DNA from: Gammaproteobacteria bacterium
GTDB taxonomy: Bacteria > Pseudomonadota > Gammaproteobacteria > UBA9214
DNA length: 17,421 nucleotides
Assembly: GCA_029864225.1 (NCBI GenBank)
Contig: JAOTTU010000025.1
Location: 1-17,421, forward strand
Direction of reading: 5' to 3'
A program made the translations under genes and the position numbers. Under the pieces are notes generated by a model. The model saw only the letters and a program-made list of their open reading frames with translations. It did not search any database and was not told the origin of the DNA. Below, piece by piece: positions 1 to 7,697 of the stretch (positions are counted from its first letter, which is position 1; every line of letters begins with the position of its first letter).

Positions 1-2459
1 TTGATGTGGCCGGCGATGATGAAGTGGCTGTTGCGGATACCGCCTCGAACGTAGTGCGGATGGCCAACCGGCGAGGCGCCGAGGGCTTTGTGGCCGTCAG
101 TCCGGAGGCGCGCAGGCAGTTCTGGGCCGACCGGACCCGTACCGCGGCGATTGCCGCCCACACCAACGCCTTCAAGGTTAACGAGGACGTGGTGATCCCG
201 CTGGACCGCCTGGCTGAATACAGCAACGGAATCGAGCGTATCAACATCGAATACTCGACGCGCAACAAGCTGACTATCGTTGAGTCGGTACTGGAATTCA
301 TATCCGGTGACCTCACGGAACTGCACCAGGACGGCGAATTTGCCGACAGCGAGGAAAACCGGGCCATCGTCGAGGCCAAGCAGGCTACCGCCTGTGAGTT
401 ATTGCAGGCGCGGCATGCGTTCTGGTCCGGACTGCTGGAACACCTGGATGCCCCGGCAGACGATTACCGGGACTGGCTGGATGCTGAGGTGCAGGCACAC
501 ATACGTCCGGGTGACAAAATCCTCGACCTGCTGTTGCGGCGAGATTTGCGCATTTCCTGGCGCAAGGAGGCGGAACGCCCGTTAAAGGAGATATTCAGCG
601 GGCATGAATGGGCCGGCTTGCTGGATAAACTAGATGCCCTGCATGCCGAAAAGCGCACCAGCCGCCTGTTCGCCGCCACCCACATGCATGCCGGTGACGG
701 CAACGTGCACACCAACATCCCGGTAAATTCCTCTGACTACAAGATGCTGCATGAAGCGGACCAGATCGTTGAACGGGTGATGCAACTCGCCATCTCGCTG
801 GGTGGTGTGATCTCCGGCGAACACGGTATCGGCCTGACCAAGTTCCGGTACCTCGAGCCCGAGACCATCGCTGCCTTTGAACGCTACAAGCGGGAGGTGG
901 ACCCGGGCGATTATTTCAACCGCGGCAAGCTGCAAACCGGGGCTGGCCTCGGCAATGCCTACACACCCTCCCTGCGCCTGGTCCAGCAGGAGGCACTGCT
1001 GCTGGAGGCCAGTGATCTGGGCGCGCTGAATGATGACATCCGCAATTGCCTGCGCTGTGGCAAGTGCAAGCCGGTATGCAACACCCATATCCCGCGTGCC
1101 AATCTGCTGTATTCCCCGCGTAACAAGGTCCTCGCCACCGGCCTGCTTATCGAGGCCTTCCTGTACGAGGAGCAGACCCGGCGCGGTGTTTCGTTGCGGC
1201 ATTTTGACGAACTGAATGATGTCGCGGACCACTGTACGGTGTGTCACAAATGCCTCAACCCCTGCCCGGTGAATATCGACTTCGGGGATGTCTCTATACG
1301 CATGCGCAAGCTGCTGCGTGAGGGCGGGCACAAGCGTTACAGCCCGACCACCTGGGCTGCCATGACCTTCCTGAATAGCACCGATCCGGCGACCATCAAG
1401 CTGATGCGCAAGCTGATGATGGACTGGGGCTACAAGGGCCAGCGGCTGGCAACGCGCCTCGCCCGGCGCCTGCAGCGCACCCGGCATGATGACAATCTGC
1501 CGGCGGCGACCAACAGGGCGCCGACGCTGCGCTCCCAGCTGGTCCATTTTGTGAAGAAGCCGCTGCCGGCGCGGGTACCGCGCCAGCCAGTGCGTGCCGT
1601 GCTGGGCCTGGAGGACAGCCGCATGGTGCCGATCCTGCGGGACCCGCAAAAAGTAACGGAGACCTCGGATGCGGTGTTCTATTTTCCCGGCTGCGGGTCA
1701 GAGCGCCTGTTCAGCCAGGTGGGACTGGCGACCCTGGCCATGCTCTACGACTTCGGGGCCCAGACCGTGCTGCCGCCGGGTTACCTGTGCTGTGGCTATC
1801 CGCAAAAGTCCGGCGGTGATGCCGCCCGCAGTAACCGAATTACCACCGATAACCGGGTGCTGTTCCACCGGGTTGCCAACACCCTCAACTACCTCGACAT
1901 CCGCACCGTGCTGGTGTCCTGCGGGACTTGCATGGACCAGCTGCTGGAATACCAGTTCGACAAGATATTTCCGGGTTGCCGCCTGCTGGATATCCACGAA
2001 TACCTGCTGGAGCAGGGCGTGCGTCTCGAGGGCGGGGAGGGCGTGCAGTACCTTTACCATGATCCCTGCCATACACCGATGAAGACCCACAATCCGATAA
2101 AGGTGGCCTCGACCCTCATGGGGCAGCCGGTGCTGCTGTCGGACCGGTGTTGCGGGGAGGCCGGTACCTTTGCCGTGTCGCGTGCGGACATTGCCACCCA
2201 GTTGCGCTTTCGCAAGCAGCAGGAACTCAGTGACGGAATCGAGCAGTTGACGGGCAACCAGCGCGCCACTGATGGCAATGTGAAGCTGTTGACCTCCTGT
2301 CCATCGTGCCAGCAGGGGCTTGCCCGGTATGCCGATGACACCAGGCTGGAAACCGACTACATCGTGGTGGAACTGGCCAACAAGCTGCTGGGCGAGGACT
2401 GGGAGACGCGGTTTGTCAGCCACGCGCGGCATGGCGGTATCGAGCGGGTGCTGCTATGA
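1..2459 (+). CDS. FAD-linked oxidase / Fe-S oxidoreductase, C-terminal part (partial)
   Basis: The reading frame is open from base 3, so the gene begins upstream of the window; an apparent GTG at 6 is probably internal. The visible ~818 residues hold, in order, the C-terminal half of a FAD-linked oxidase domain, marked by a GDGNVHTNIP motif near nt 690-720 and GGVISGEHGIGLTK near 800-840 (typical of GlcD and D-lactate dehydrogenases). A 4Fe-4S motif CLRCGKCKPVC follows at about 1048-1080, a second one CTVCHKCLNPCP at about 1234-1270, and then two CCG domains with CCGYP near 1787-1803 and DRCCGEAG near 2142-2165. Known proteins with this layout oxidise 2-hydroxyacids such as glycolate or D-lactate and pass electrons through the clusters to the respiratory chain. 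The large size suggests the DUF3683-containing FAD/FMN oxidoreductase family. The substrate cannot be told from sequence. It ends with TGA and no gene follows closely on the same strand. Confidence 0.85.
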   Translation, partial: DVAGDDEVAVADTASNVVRMANRRGAEGFVAVSPEARRQFWADRTRTAAIAAHTNAFKVNEDVVIPLDRLAEYSNGIERINIEYSTRNKLTIVESVLEFISGDLTELHQDGEFADSEENRAIVEAKQATACELLQARHAFWSGLLEHLDAPADDYRDWLDAEVQAHIRPGDKILDLLLRRDLRISWRKEAERPLKEIFSGHEWAGLLDKLDALHAEKRTSRLFAATHMHAGDGNVHTNIPVNSSDYKMLHEADQIVERVMQLAISLGGVISGEHGIGLTKFRYLEPETIAAFERYKREVDPGDYFNRGKLQTGAGLGNAYTPSLRLVQQEALLLEASDLGALNDDIRNCLRCGKCKPVCNTHIPRANLLYSPRNKVLATGLLIEAFLYEEQTRRGVSLRHFDELNDVADHCTVCHKCLNPCPVNIDFGDVSIRMRKLLREGGHKRYSPTTWAAMTFLNSTDPATIKLMRKLMMDWGYKGQRLATRLARRLQRTRHDDNLPAATNRAPTLRSQLVHFVKKPLPARVPRQPVRAVLGLEDSRMVPILRDPQKVTETSDAVFYFPGCGSERLFSQVGLATLAMLYDFGAQTVLPPGYLCCGYPQKSGGDAARSNRITTDNRVLFHRVANTLNYLDIRTVLVSCGTCMDQLLEYQFDKIFPGCRLLDIHEYLLEQGVRLEGGEGVQYLYHDPCHTPMKTHNPIKVASTLMGQPVLLSDRCCGEAGTFAVSRADIATQLRFRKQQELSDGIEQLTGNQRATDGNVKLLTSCPSCQQGLARYADDTRLETDYIVVELANKLLGEDWETRFVSHARHGGIERVLL

Positions 2460-2560
2460 AGCGGTAGAGAAACGTATGGAACAGTTGCGGAGTAGGGCAG
2501 GATGAGGGGTTATAAATCAAGTGGCTTTTTATTGAATTGATCCTCTCTCCCGGTTTTATC

Positions 2561-2664
2561 ACGCCTTCGAGGCGTTTCTGCGAGGGACAGGGAGATTTAT
2601 CAGCCGAAAGGCTGATCGATCAGTCTGTTAGCCGTAACGCGAAGCCACTGGCTTTAGCCGGTGG
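2561..2664. repeat. Cluster of three hairpins (REP- or IS200/605-end-like)
   Basis: Three stem-loops lie in about 100 bases of non-coding DNA. The first is ACGCCT/AGGCGT at 2561-2575 with a 3-nt loop. The second is ATCAGCC-GAAA-GGCTGAT at 2599-2616, a perfect 7-bp stem with a GNRA tetraloop; its right arm also belongs to the 12-bp palindrome CTGATCGATCAG at 2612-2623. The third is CCACTGGC/GCCGGTGG at 2645-2664, with one G-T pair, preceded by GAAG. This style resembles REP elements mobilised by RAYT proteins, or the structured ends of IS200/IS605 elements, but no transposase is in the window. It could also serve as a terminator region between the converging genes on either side, although no clear T-tract follows. 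Confidence 0.5.
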
Positions 2665-2669
2665 TGTAT

Positions 2670-3161
2670 TCACTTACAGTGTTCTGTTTCCAGTTTCCTG
2701 AGCGTTTCGAGGTGTGACTTTTCGCTCAGGCGATTGGACTTATTGCTGTAAGCCTGGATAGTCTTGTGTTCGAATTCATCGATTTTGGCCCGGTACCGGC
2801 TACATTTCGCGATATTGAGCTGTTTGTCTTTCTCCGCATTGTGGCGCCGCATTATGGCTTGTTGTCTTGACAGTTCATGTTGTCTTGCCGTTTTCTTTCT
2901 TTGCCGGCGTTGAAAATCTTCCTGTGTTTTATTCGCCCGCATTCGGTGCAGCTGATTTTGTGGTGAATAGTAGTCACTGGCGGCTGACCCGGGCTCCGGA
3001 ACATCTCGCTTGATGGTTTCTGTTATTATGGCGCCTGGAGGCGGGACGTCCCCGAAACTGATATTCCCGTCCTCATCGACCCACTTCTTTATCCCGCCGG
3101 AATGTAATGGCGTGGCCAGAAGTACCACTGCAATTGATGCCATTGCTAGTGTAGTATTCAT
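2670..3161 (-). CDS. Secreted DUF4124-type protein, function unknown
   Basis: This 163-residue protein begins with a hydrophobic signal sequence (residues ~4-20) followed by IKKWVDEDGNISFGDVPPPGA (about 24-44), the short Trp-containing DUF4124 motif found at the N terminus of many gammaproteobacterial periplasmic proteins. The rest is very polar, rich in Arg, Lys, Gln and Glu (about residues 75-163), and probably a coiled coil. The start at 3161 is chosen because the signal peptide begins there and GAGGGA lies just upstream; an upstream in-frame extension to 3311 is possible but lacks these features. The gene stands alone between a hairpin cluster downstream and the soxB terminator region upstream. 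No function is known for this type; I would not guess one. Confidence 0.75.
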   Translation of the reverse strand: MNTTLAMASIAVVLLATPLHSGGIKKWVDEDGNISFGDVPPPGAIITETIKRDVPEPGSAASDYYSPQNQLHRMRANKTQEDFQRRQRKKTARQHELSRQQAIMRRHNAEKDKQLNIAKCSRYRAKIDEFEHKTIQAYSNKSNRLSEKSHLETLRKLETEHCK

Positions 3162-3218
3162 GCGATCCCTCGTCTGATCGAGACTGATCTGATGGTTGAC
3201 TTGCCGCTTTCCGGACAG

Positions 3219-3251
3219 GCCTGCCGCTGCGCCGTGTTGTTTGCGGCAGGC
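3219..3251. repeat. GC-rich 9-bp inverted repeat
   Basis: GCCTGCCGC at 3219-3227 is matched exactly by GCGGCAGGC at 3243-3251 across a 15-nt loop. It lies 58-90 bases upstream of the DUF4124 start, so it would be in that gene's promoter or leader. No T-tract follows on either strand, which speaks against a terminator. Confidence 0.5.
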
Positions 3252-3300
3252 ATTGCTAATGCAACAGGTGGAATAGCTTGCCCGGAGAGGGGTGGCGAGT

Positions 3301-3341
3301 CTGCAGGACATTACTGACAGCTTATGTCAGTCATGTTGCAG
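3301..3341. repeat. Long imperfect stem-loop
   Basis: A 7-bp inner stem ACTGACA/TGTCAGT (3313-3319 with 3325-3331, loop GCTTA) is extended, after one mismatch, by 4 pairs (3308-3311 with 3333-3336). After a 2-nt bulge 5 more pairs follow (CTGCA 3301-3305 with TGCAG 3337-3341), giving 16 pairs in all. There is no T-tract, so it is not a typical terminator. Its role is unknown. Confidence 0.45.
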
Positions 3342-3433
3342 GTCAGATAGGCGAAAGCAATCTGGCATTAAGATTGTCGGGTCAGAACGCTACTTGCCTG
3401 GCCCGGTCTGCAAGTGTACTAACCAGGCAATAA

Positions 3434-3459
3434 AAAAGGCCCCGCTAGCGGGGCCTTTT
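3434..3459 (-). terminator. Rho-independent terminator of soxB
   Basis: A perfect 18-base palindrome GGCCCCGCTAGCGGGGCC (3438-3455) is flanked by A and T runs. Read on the minus strand it ends in a TTTTTT run, 21 bases after the soxB stop codon. The flanking A/T runs make it usable from both sides. Confidence 0.9.
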
Positions 3460-3480
3460 GCCATGTGGTGTGATGGAGAC

Positions 3481-5421
3481 TCAGCCGACCTCGCCAGGAT
3501 AATCGGCAATGCCCGGGTTGTCCGCCACGCCGACCAGCTTGGGATGATTGATCTTGGGCAGCACCAGCACGTTGTCCTTGCCCTTGACCGCGAGGATGTA
3601 ATCCCGCACCACGTCCCACATAAGGCGGCCTTTCGGTGCCCGGCCCACCGAGGCCCAGCCGGCGACCTTGTAGGTCTCTTCCGGATCGATCATGTGACCG
3701 TTGTCGAGGCGTGCATCCGTGAGGCGTTCATACAAGGGCTTGGACGGGTCGATGGTGTAGTCCATGCCGCCAACGCGCACCATGTCACCCCCGGACTGCA
3801 GGTAGGGATCGGGATCGAACAGGTTGTCGGCCACAGCCTCGAGGATGTTCATCAGATCCTTGCCTTTCATCTCCGATACATAGGTCTCGCCGTAGGTCAT
3901 GGCGCACTGGGTCATGACGTCTTCCATGGTGATCCAGTCGCCTTTCAGGGTGCTGGTGCCCCAGCGCACACCGGCAGACATGGCGACATCGGCGCCGTAC
4001 TCATGGCGCAGGGCATTGCACAGGATCTGGTCCCAGGTCCCCATGAAATTGCCGCGCCGGTACAGGGTACGGTCGGCGATGGCGAGTTTCTCACCAAGGA
4101 TGTCCGCGTAGGTCTTGCCCACCCGGGCCGGATTGTAGAAGAACTCGCTGTTGCGGCTCTCAACGATCTTCTCGTCGTACTTCGTTTGCCGCATCTGGTC
4201 GATGTAGGCCTGCATTTCCTTGTCCGCCGGCAGCCAGTCCGAGATGATCGGAAGCATCTTGTAGTGCATGGCATTGATCTTGCCGTCGCCAATATCGAAG
4301 TCCATTACGCCCACGTACTTGCTGTTGGAACCCGCGTTGGTCACCAGGCAGGTATTGCCTTCGATGTTTTTCACCTCGACCGGCTTGGGAATACCGTCGT
4401 GGGTGTGACCGCCGAATACCGCGTTCAGGCCGGGGACGCGTTCCGCCATCTTGATGTCCACGTCCATGCCGTTGTGCGATAGCAGCACGACGGCGTCCGG
4501 TTTCTCGTCGGCACGAATCTCCTCAACCAGGGTGACCATGTCGTCTTCGCGCAGGCCGAAGGACCAGTCCGGGAAGAACTCCTGTGGGTTGGCATTGGCG
4601 GTACGCGGGAAGGCCTGGCCCACTACGCAGATGCGCGCACCGCCAATGTTCTTGATGACATAGGGCCGGAAGGCATGACCGGTGTCTTCATTGTAGAGGC
4701 CGCGGCCGTCATATTTCTCCACCATTTTGGTGTACTCGTCACCGAACAGGGCGTCCTCCTTGACCCGCACGTTCTGGCCGATGAAATCGCCCTTGAACAG
4801 GGCGACATTGCTGAGCACCTCATCCTCACGATAGGTAAACTCCCAGTGTCCAACCATGACATCCAGGCCAAGGATGTTAGAGGCCTCGACCATGTCGACG
4901 CCGCGGGTCCACAGCGAGGTGCCGGAGCCCTGCCACAGGTCACCGCCGTCAAGGGTCAGGGTATTCTCGCGGCCGCCGGCCTGTTTGCGCAAGCGATCAA
5001 GCAGCGTCTTCACGTGTGCATAGCCACCCGTGCGCCCGTACTTGCGCGCCGCATTCTCGAAGTCCAGGTAGGTATAGGCATAGGCCTCGGGCGTATTGGT
5101 ACTCAGCCCCATCTCGTTCAAAAGGCCCTTGCCGACGACATGCGGCGGACGGCCATAGGCATCGCCCACGCCGAGGTTGACGTTCGGTTCACGAAAGTAA
5201 ACCGGGTTGAGCTGGCCATGGACATCGGTGATGTGCAGGATTCGGGCGTTGCCCTTCATGGGCAGATCATAATATCCCGCTGATGGATCACTGCTGGCCG
5301 CGGGCCCAGTGGCCAGCGAAGGAGTCCCGTTGTCGGACTTGCTGCAGGCGATGAGTCCCGGGCCTGCGACGGCACTGGCACCCAGGATTTTCAGGAATTC
5401 TCTACGATCGAAAGGAGGCAT
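3481..5421 (-). CDS. soxB: Thiosulfohydrolase SoxB
   Basis: SoxB is the periplasmic dimanganese hydrolase that releases sulfate from the S-sulfonated cysteine of SoxY. The 646-residue protein begins with a twin-arginine signal (RREFLKILG, residues 6-14). It has the metallophosphatase motifs DVHGQ (D66, H68), LDGGD (D158-D161), GHWEF (H192), SHNG (H316) and GGHTHDG (H339, H341), then a 5'-nucleotidase C-terminal domain around SAGVRWGTS (about 482-490). The start at 5421 is preferred because GGTGAG lies just upstream and the Tat motif is then properly placed; a TTG at 5457 would add 12 residues. After the Tat hydrophobic segment comes LIAC (C26), a good lipobox, so this SoxB may be a lipoprotein. 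It is about 8 kb from soxKXYZA, has its own terminator, and is divergent from the HupE-like gene. Confidence 0.97.
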   Translation of the reverse strand: MPPFDRREFLKILGASAVAGPGLIACSKSDNGTPSLATGPAASSDPSAGYYDLPMKGNARILHITDVHGQLNPVYFREPNVNLGVGDAYGRPPHVVGKGLLNEMGLSTNTPEAYAYTYLDFENAARKYGRTGGYAHVKTLLDRLRKQAGGRENTLTLDGGDLWQGSGTSLWTRGVDMVEASNILGLDVMVGHWEFTYREDEVLSNVALFKGDFIGQNVRVKEDALFGDEYTKMVEKYDGRGLYNEDTGHAFRPYVIKNIGGARICVVGQAFPRTANANPQEFFPDWSFGLREDDMVTLVEEIRADEKPDAVVLLSHNGMDVDIKMAERVPGLNAVFGGHTHDGIPKPVEVKNIEGNTCLVTNAGSNSKYVGVMDFDIGDGKINAMHYKMLPIISDWLPADKEMQAYIDQMRQTKYDEKIVESRNSEFFYNPARVGKTYADILGEKLAIADRTLYRRGNFMGTWDQILCNALRHEYGADVAMSAGVRWGTSTLKGDWITMEDVMTQCAMTYGETYVSEMKGKDLMNILEAVADNLFDPDPYLQSGGDMVRVGGMDYTIDPSKPLYERLTDARLDNGHMIDPEETYKVAGWASVGRAPKGRLMWDVVRDYILAVKGKDNVLVLPKINHPKLVGVADNPGIADYPGEVG

Positions 5422-5557
5422 AATCTCACCCGGTTTGTTTGCGTTTGAAAGAAACAAGCTGAATCATGGTATGCAGGCTTTGCATCTGTGGCAGATCATG
5501 GGCAGCCCCACCTGGGCCCTGTGTTGCCATCCCGATACAAGCGCCATGGAGCTGGTG

Positions 5558-5587
5558 ATAATAAAACAACTGTATGAATATTGGAAA
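5558..5587 (-). promoter_or_regulatory. Candidate sigma70-type promoter of soxB
   Basis: On the minus strand TTTCCA (5587-5582) and TATTAT (5563-5558) are 18 bases apart, with 4/6 and 5/6 matches to the -35 and -10 consensus. The start point would leave a leader of roughly 130 nt before soxB. This is picked by eye. Confidence 0.35.
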
Positions 5588-5592
5588 TATTC
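5576..5592. promoter_or_regulatory. Palindrome GAATATT-GGA-AATATTC, candidate operator
   Basis: A perfect 7-bp inverted repeat with a 3-nt centre lies in the 260-base region between the divergent soxB and HupE-like genes. It covers the candidate soxB -35 hexamer, and a weak plus-strand TTGGAA is inside it too. The size suits a dimeric repressor or activator. No specific regulator can be named. Confidence 0.4.
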
Positions 5593-5681
5593 TGTAAGTA
5601 TATATTTAATTCACTACCCTGCTGATCCCTGGATCCAGTCTCCCTGCGGACAGCGGTTGGGGGAGTATGTAAAATCCGACC

Positions 5682-6842
5682 ATGAATGTGACGTTCAGCG
5701 CTCCGGTTTTATTCCGGCTGCTGGTGCTGCTGGCCGGCCTGGTGCTGGTTCCCGGTGCCTGCGCCGACGTCGTCAAGCCCGCGCTGGTGGAAATCAGCGT
5801 CTACAGCAATGGCACCTACCGCATCGAGGTGCGTGCCAGTATCGAGGCCTTGCTCACGGGCATCAACGCCCGATACCAGAACACCCAGGACGCGCCCACG
5901 GCCGAGACCTACGACCAGCTGCGGGTGCTGCCGGCCAATGAACTGCAAGAGGCCTTCAAACCTTTTAATAAGATATTCACCCGGGAGGTCGGGCTCGCCT
6001 TCGACGGGCAGGCAGCGCCCCTGACTATCACCGGGGTCGATATCCCCGAGCCCGGCTACCCGAAGGTACCTCGGATCAGTGTGATTACACTGGAAGGCAC
6101 AGTTGCTCGCTCCAGGGAGAGTGTGACCTGGTACTACCCGGAACGCTTTGGCGATAACGCAGTCCGCGTGCGCCAGGTGGACGAGGCCAACGAGAAGTGG
6201 CACTGGTCGGACTGGCAGTGGTTGCGCCAGGACAAGGCCAGCGAGCCCTTTTCGCTGACCGAGGTGTTTACCCGTCAGCCCATCACCGGCGTGATCTCCA
6301 CCTACGTGGTGGCGGGTTTCGAGCATATCCTGCCCCGCGGGCTGGACCACATCCTGTTCATCCTTGGAATATTCCTGCTAAGCGTACGAATGCGACCGCT
6401 GCTGTGGCAGGTCACCATGTTCACGGTCGCGCATACCCTCACGCTGGGTCTTTCCATGAACGGCATCATCAACCTGCCGGATAATATCGTTGAACCATTG
6501 ATTGCGCTGTCGATTGCCTACATCGGTGTCGAGAACATCATTGCCAGGGAGCTGCACAAGAGCCGACTGCTGATTGTCTTCGGGTTTGGGCTGCTGCACG
6601 GTATGGGTTTTGCCAGCGTATTGGCAGATTTCGGCATGCCCGATGACGCCTTTCTAACCGCGCTGATCAGCTTTAATGTTGGAGTTGAGTTCGGCCAGCT
6701 GGCGGTGATCTCCCTGGCCTTCCTGGCCGTCGGCCTGTGGTTTTCAAATCACCACTGGTACCGTCGGGTCATTATCGTCCCTGCCTCCATGGCGATCGCC
6801 CTGATCGGCCTCTCCTGGACCTATGACAGGGTTGTCATCTAG
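5682..6842 (+). CDS. HupE/UreJ-like membrane protein
   Basis: The 386-residue protein has a signal peptide (about residues 1-28), a periplasmic domain to about residue 200, and then about five or six membrane segments. The membrane part carries histidines and acidic residues in GLDHILFILG (H223), FTVAHTLTLG (H251), YIGVENI, GLLHGMGFAS (H306) and FNVGVEFGQL, which is the pattern of the HupE/UreJ_2 family. HupE and UreJ relatives are linked to nickel or cobalt uptake, but for this longer branch with a periplasmic N-terminal domain the function is not established. The ATG at 5682 is the first start after an in-frame TAA; the only strong purine stretch (GGGGGAG, 5659-5665) is too far away to be a normal ribosome site. 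It is divergent from soxB and converges on galU with only 27 bases between them. Confidence 0.85.
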   Translation: MNVTFSAPVLFRLLVLLAGLVLVPGACADVVKPALVEISVYSNGTYRIEVRASIEALLTGINARYQNTQDAPTAETYDQLRVLPANELQEAFKPFNKIFTREVGLAFDGQAAPLTITGVDIPEPGYPKVPRISVITLEGTVARSRESVTWYYPERFGDNAVRVRQVDEANEKWHWSDWQWLRQDKASEPFSLTEVFTRQPITGVISTYVVAGFEHILPRGLDHILFILGIFLLSVRMRPLLWQVTMFTVAHTLTLGLSMNGIINLPDNIVEPLIALSIAYIGVENIIARELHKSRLLIVFGFGLLHGMGFASVLADFGMPDDAFLTALISFNVGVEFGQLAVISLAFLAVGLWFSNHHWYRRVIIVPASMAIALIGLSWTYDRVVI

Positions 6843-6869
6843 ATCCTTTCCTTAAGCCAGTACCAGTTT

Positions 6870-7697
6870 TCAGTCGCCATTGGTGCGCTGGCTGTAGAAG
6901 TAGTTGGTGGCGTTCACAAAGCCTGCCACACTGCCGCAGTCGAAACGCCGGCCGTCAAACTGGTAGGCCAGCACCATGTTTTCCCGGGCCTGGGTCTGCA
7001 GGGCATCGGTGATCTGGAGTTCGCCGTTCTTGCCGGGCGGTGTGCGGCGCAGGATGTCGAAGATGTCCGGGGTCAGGATGTAACGTCCGATAATAGCGAG
7101 GTTGCTGGGCGCCTCATCTGCAGAGGGCTTCTCGACCATCGACGAGATCATGTAGATGTTTTCTTCCAGCTGGTTGCCGGCGATCACACCGTACTTATGT
7201 ACTTCCTGCGGGCCCACCTCCTCGATGGCCAGGATGCTGCAACGGTATTTTTCATAGAGCCTGGCCATCTGGGACATGACACCGAGCTCGTTGCCCACGC
7301 ACAGGTCATCCGCCAGGATCACCCCAAAGGGTTCATTGCCGATTAGGGTCTCACCCGTGAGGATGGCGTGTCCCAGGCCACGCATCTCGATCTGGCGGGT
7401 ATAGGCGAAGGTGCATTCCATGATGATCTTGCGAATGCTTTCCAGGCGGTCTTCGCTGGGAGTCCCGCTGATCTGGTGCTCCAGTTCGTAACTGATATCG
7501 AAGTGGTCCTCAATGGCGCGCTTGCCGCGGCCGGTGATGATGGCGATGTTCTTCATGCCGGCATCCATGGCCTCCTCGACGCCGTATTGGATCAGCGGCT
7601 TGTCCAGTACCGGCAGGACCTCCTTGGGCATGGCCTTGGTGGCAGGGAGAAAGCGGGTGCCGTAACCGGCGGCGGGAAACAGGCATTTTCTGATCAT
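6870..7697 (-). CDS. galU: UTP-glucose-1-phosphate uridylyltransferase (GalU), probable independent start
   Basis: GalU makes UDP-glucose from UTP and glucose-1-phosphate in the cytoplasm; UDP-glucose feeds LPS, exopolysaccharide, glycogen-like and osmoprotectant synthesis. The 275 residues begin MIRKCLFPAAGYGTRFLPAT, the nucleotide-binding signature, followed by KAMPKEVLPVLDKPLIQYGVEEA cut by the usual GalU pattern, VILADDLC, MVEKP, GRYILTPDIFDIL and GELQITDAL. The length is slightly shorter than E. coli GalU but normal for the family. The ATG at 7697 has GGAAGAG just upstream at good spacing. It is in the same frame as the preceding glycerate kinase with no stop between, so it may be made alone, as the C-terminal domain of a fusion, or both. 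The gene converges on the HupE-like gene. Confidence 0.9.
   Translation of the reverse strand: MIRKCLFPAAGYGTRFLPATKAMPKEVLPVLDKPLIQYGVEEAMDAGMKNIAIITGRGKRAIEDHFDISYELEHQISGTPSEDRLESIRKIIMECTFAYTRQIEMRGLGHAILTGETLIGNEPFGVILADDLCVGNELGVMSQMARLYEKYRCSILAIEEVGPQEVHKYGVIAGNQLEENIYMISSMVEKPSADEAPSNLAIIGRYILTPDIFDILRRTPPGKNGELQITDALQTQARENMVLAYQFDGRRFDCGSVAGFVNATNYFYSQRTNGD

Larger units (their letters stand above)
3162..3480. other. Non-coding gap between the DUF4124 gene and soxB
   Basis: I see no convincing gene in these 319 bases. They hold two stem-loops (3219-3251 and 3301-3341) and the soxB terminator (3434-3459), listed separately. Any promoter of the DUF4124 gene must lie here, but no clear -35/-10 pair could be picked out. 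Confidence 0.6.

Noticed and set aside
630..1649. A long minus-strand frame inside the FAD/Fe-S gene
   Set aside because: The other strand carries clear Fe-S and flavin motifs across the same bases; this frame has none.
6..2459. Treating the GTG at 6 as a true gene start
   Set aside because: The frame is open to the window edge, no ribosome site can be seen, and the protein lacks the N-terminal FAD-binding part that the family has.
3292..4482. A 396-codon plus-strand frame opposite soxB
   Set aside because: It lies antisense to the clearly recognised SoxB motifs and its translation has the skewed composition of a shadow frame.
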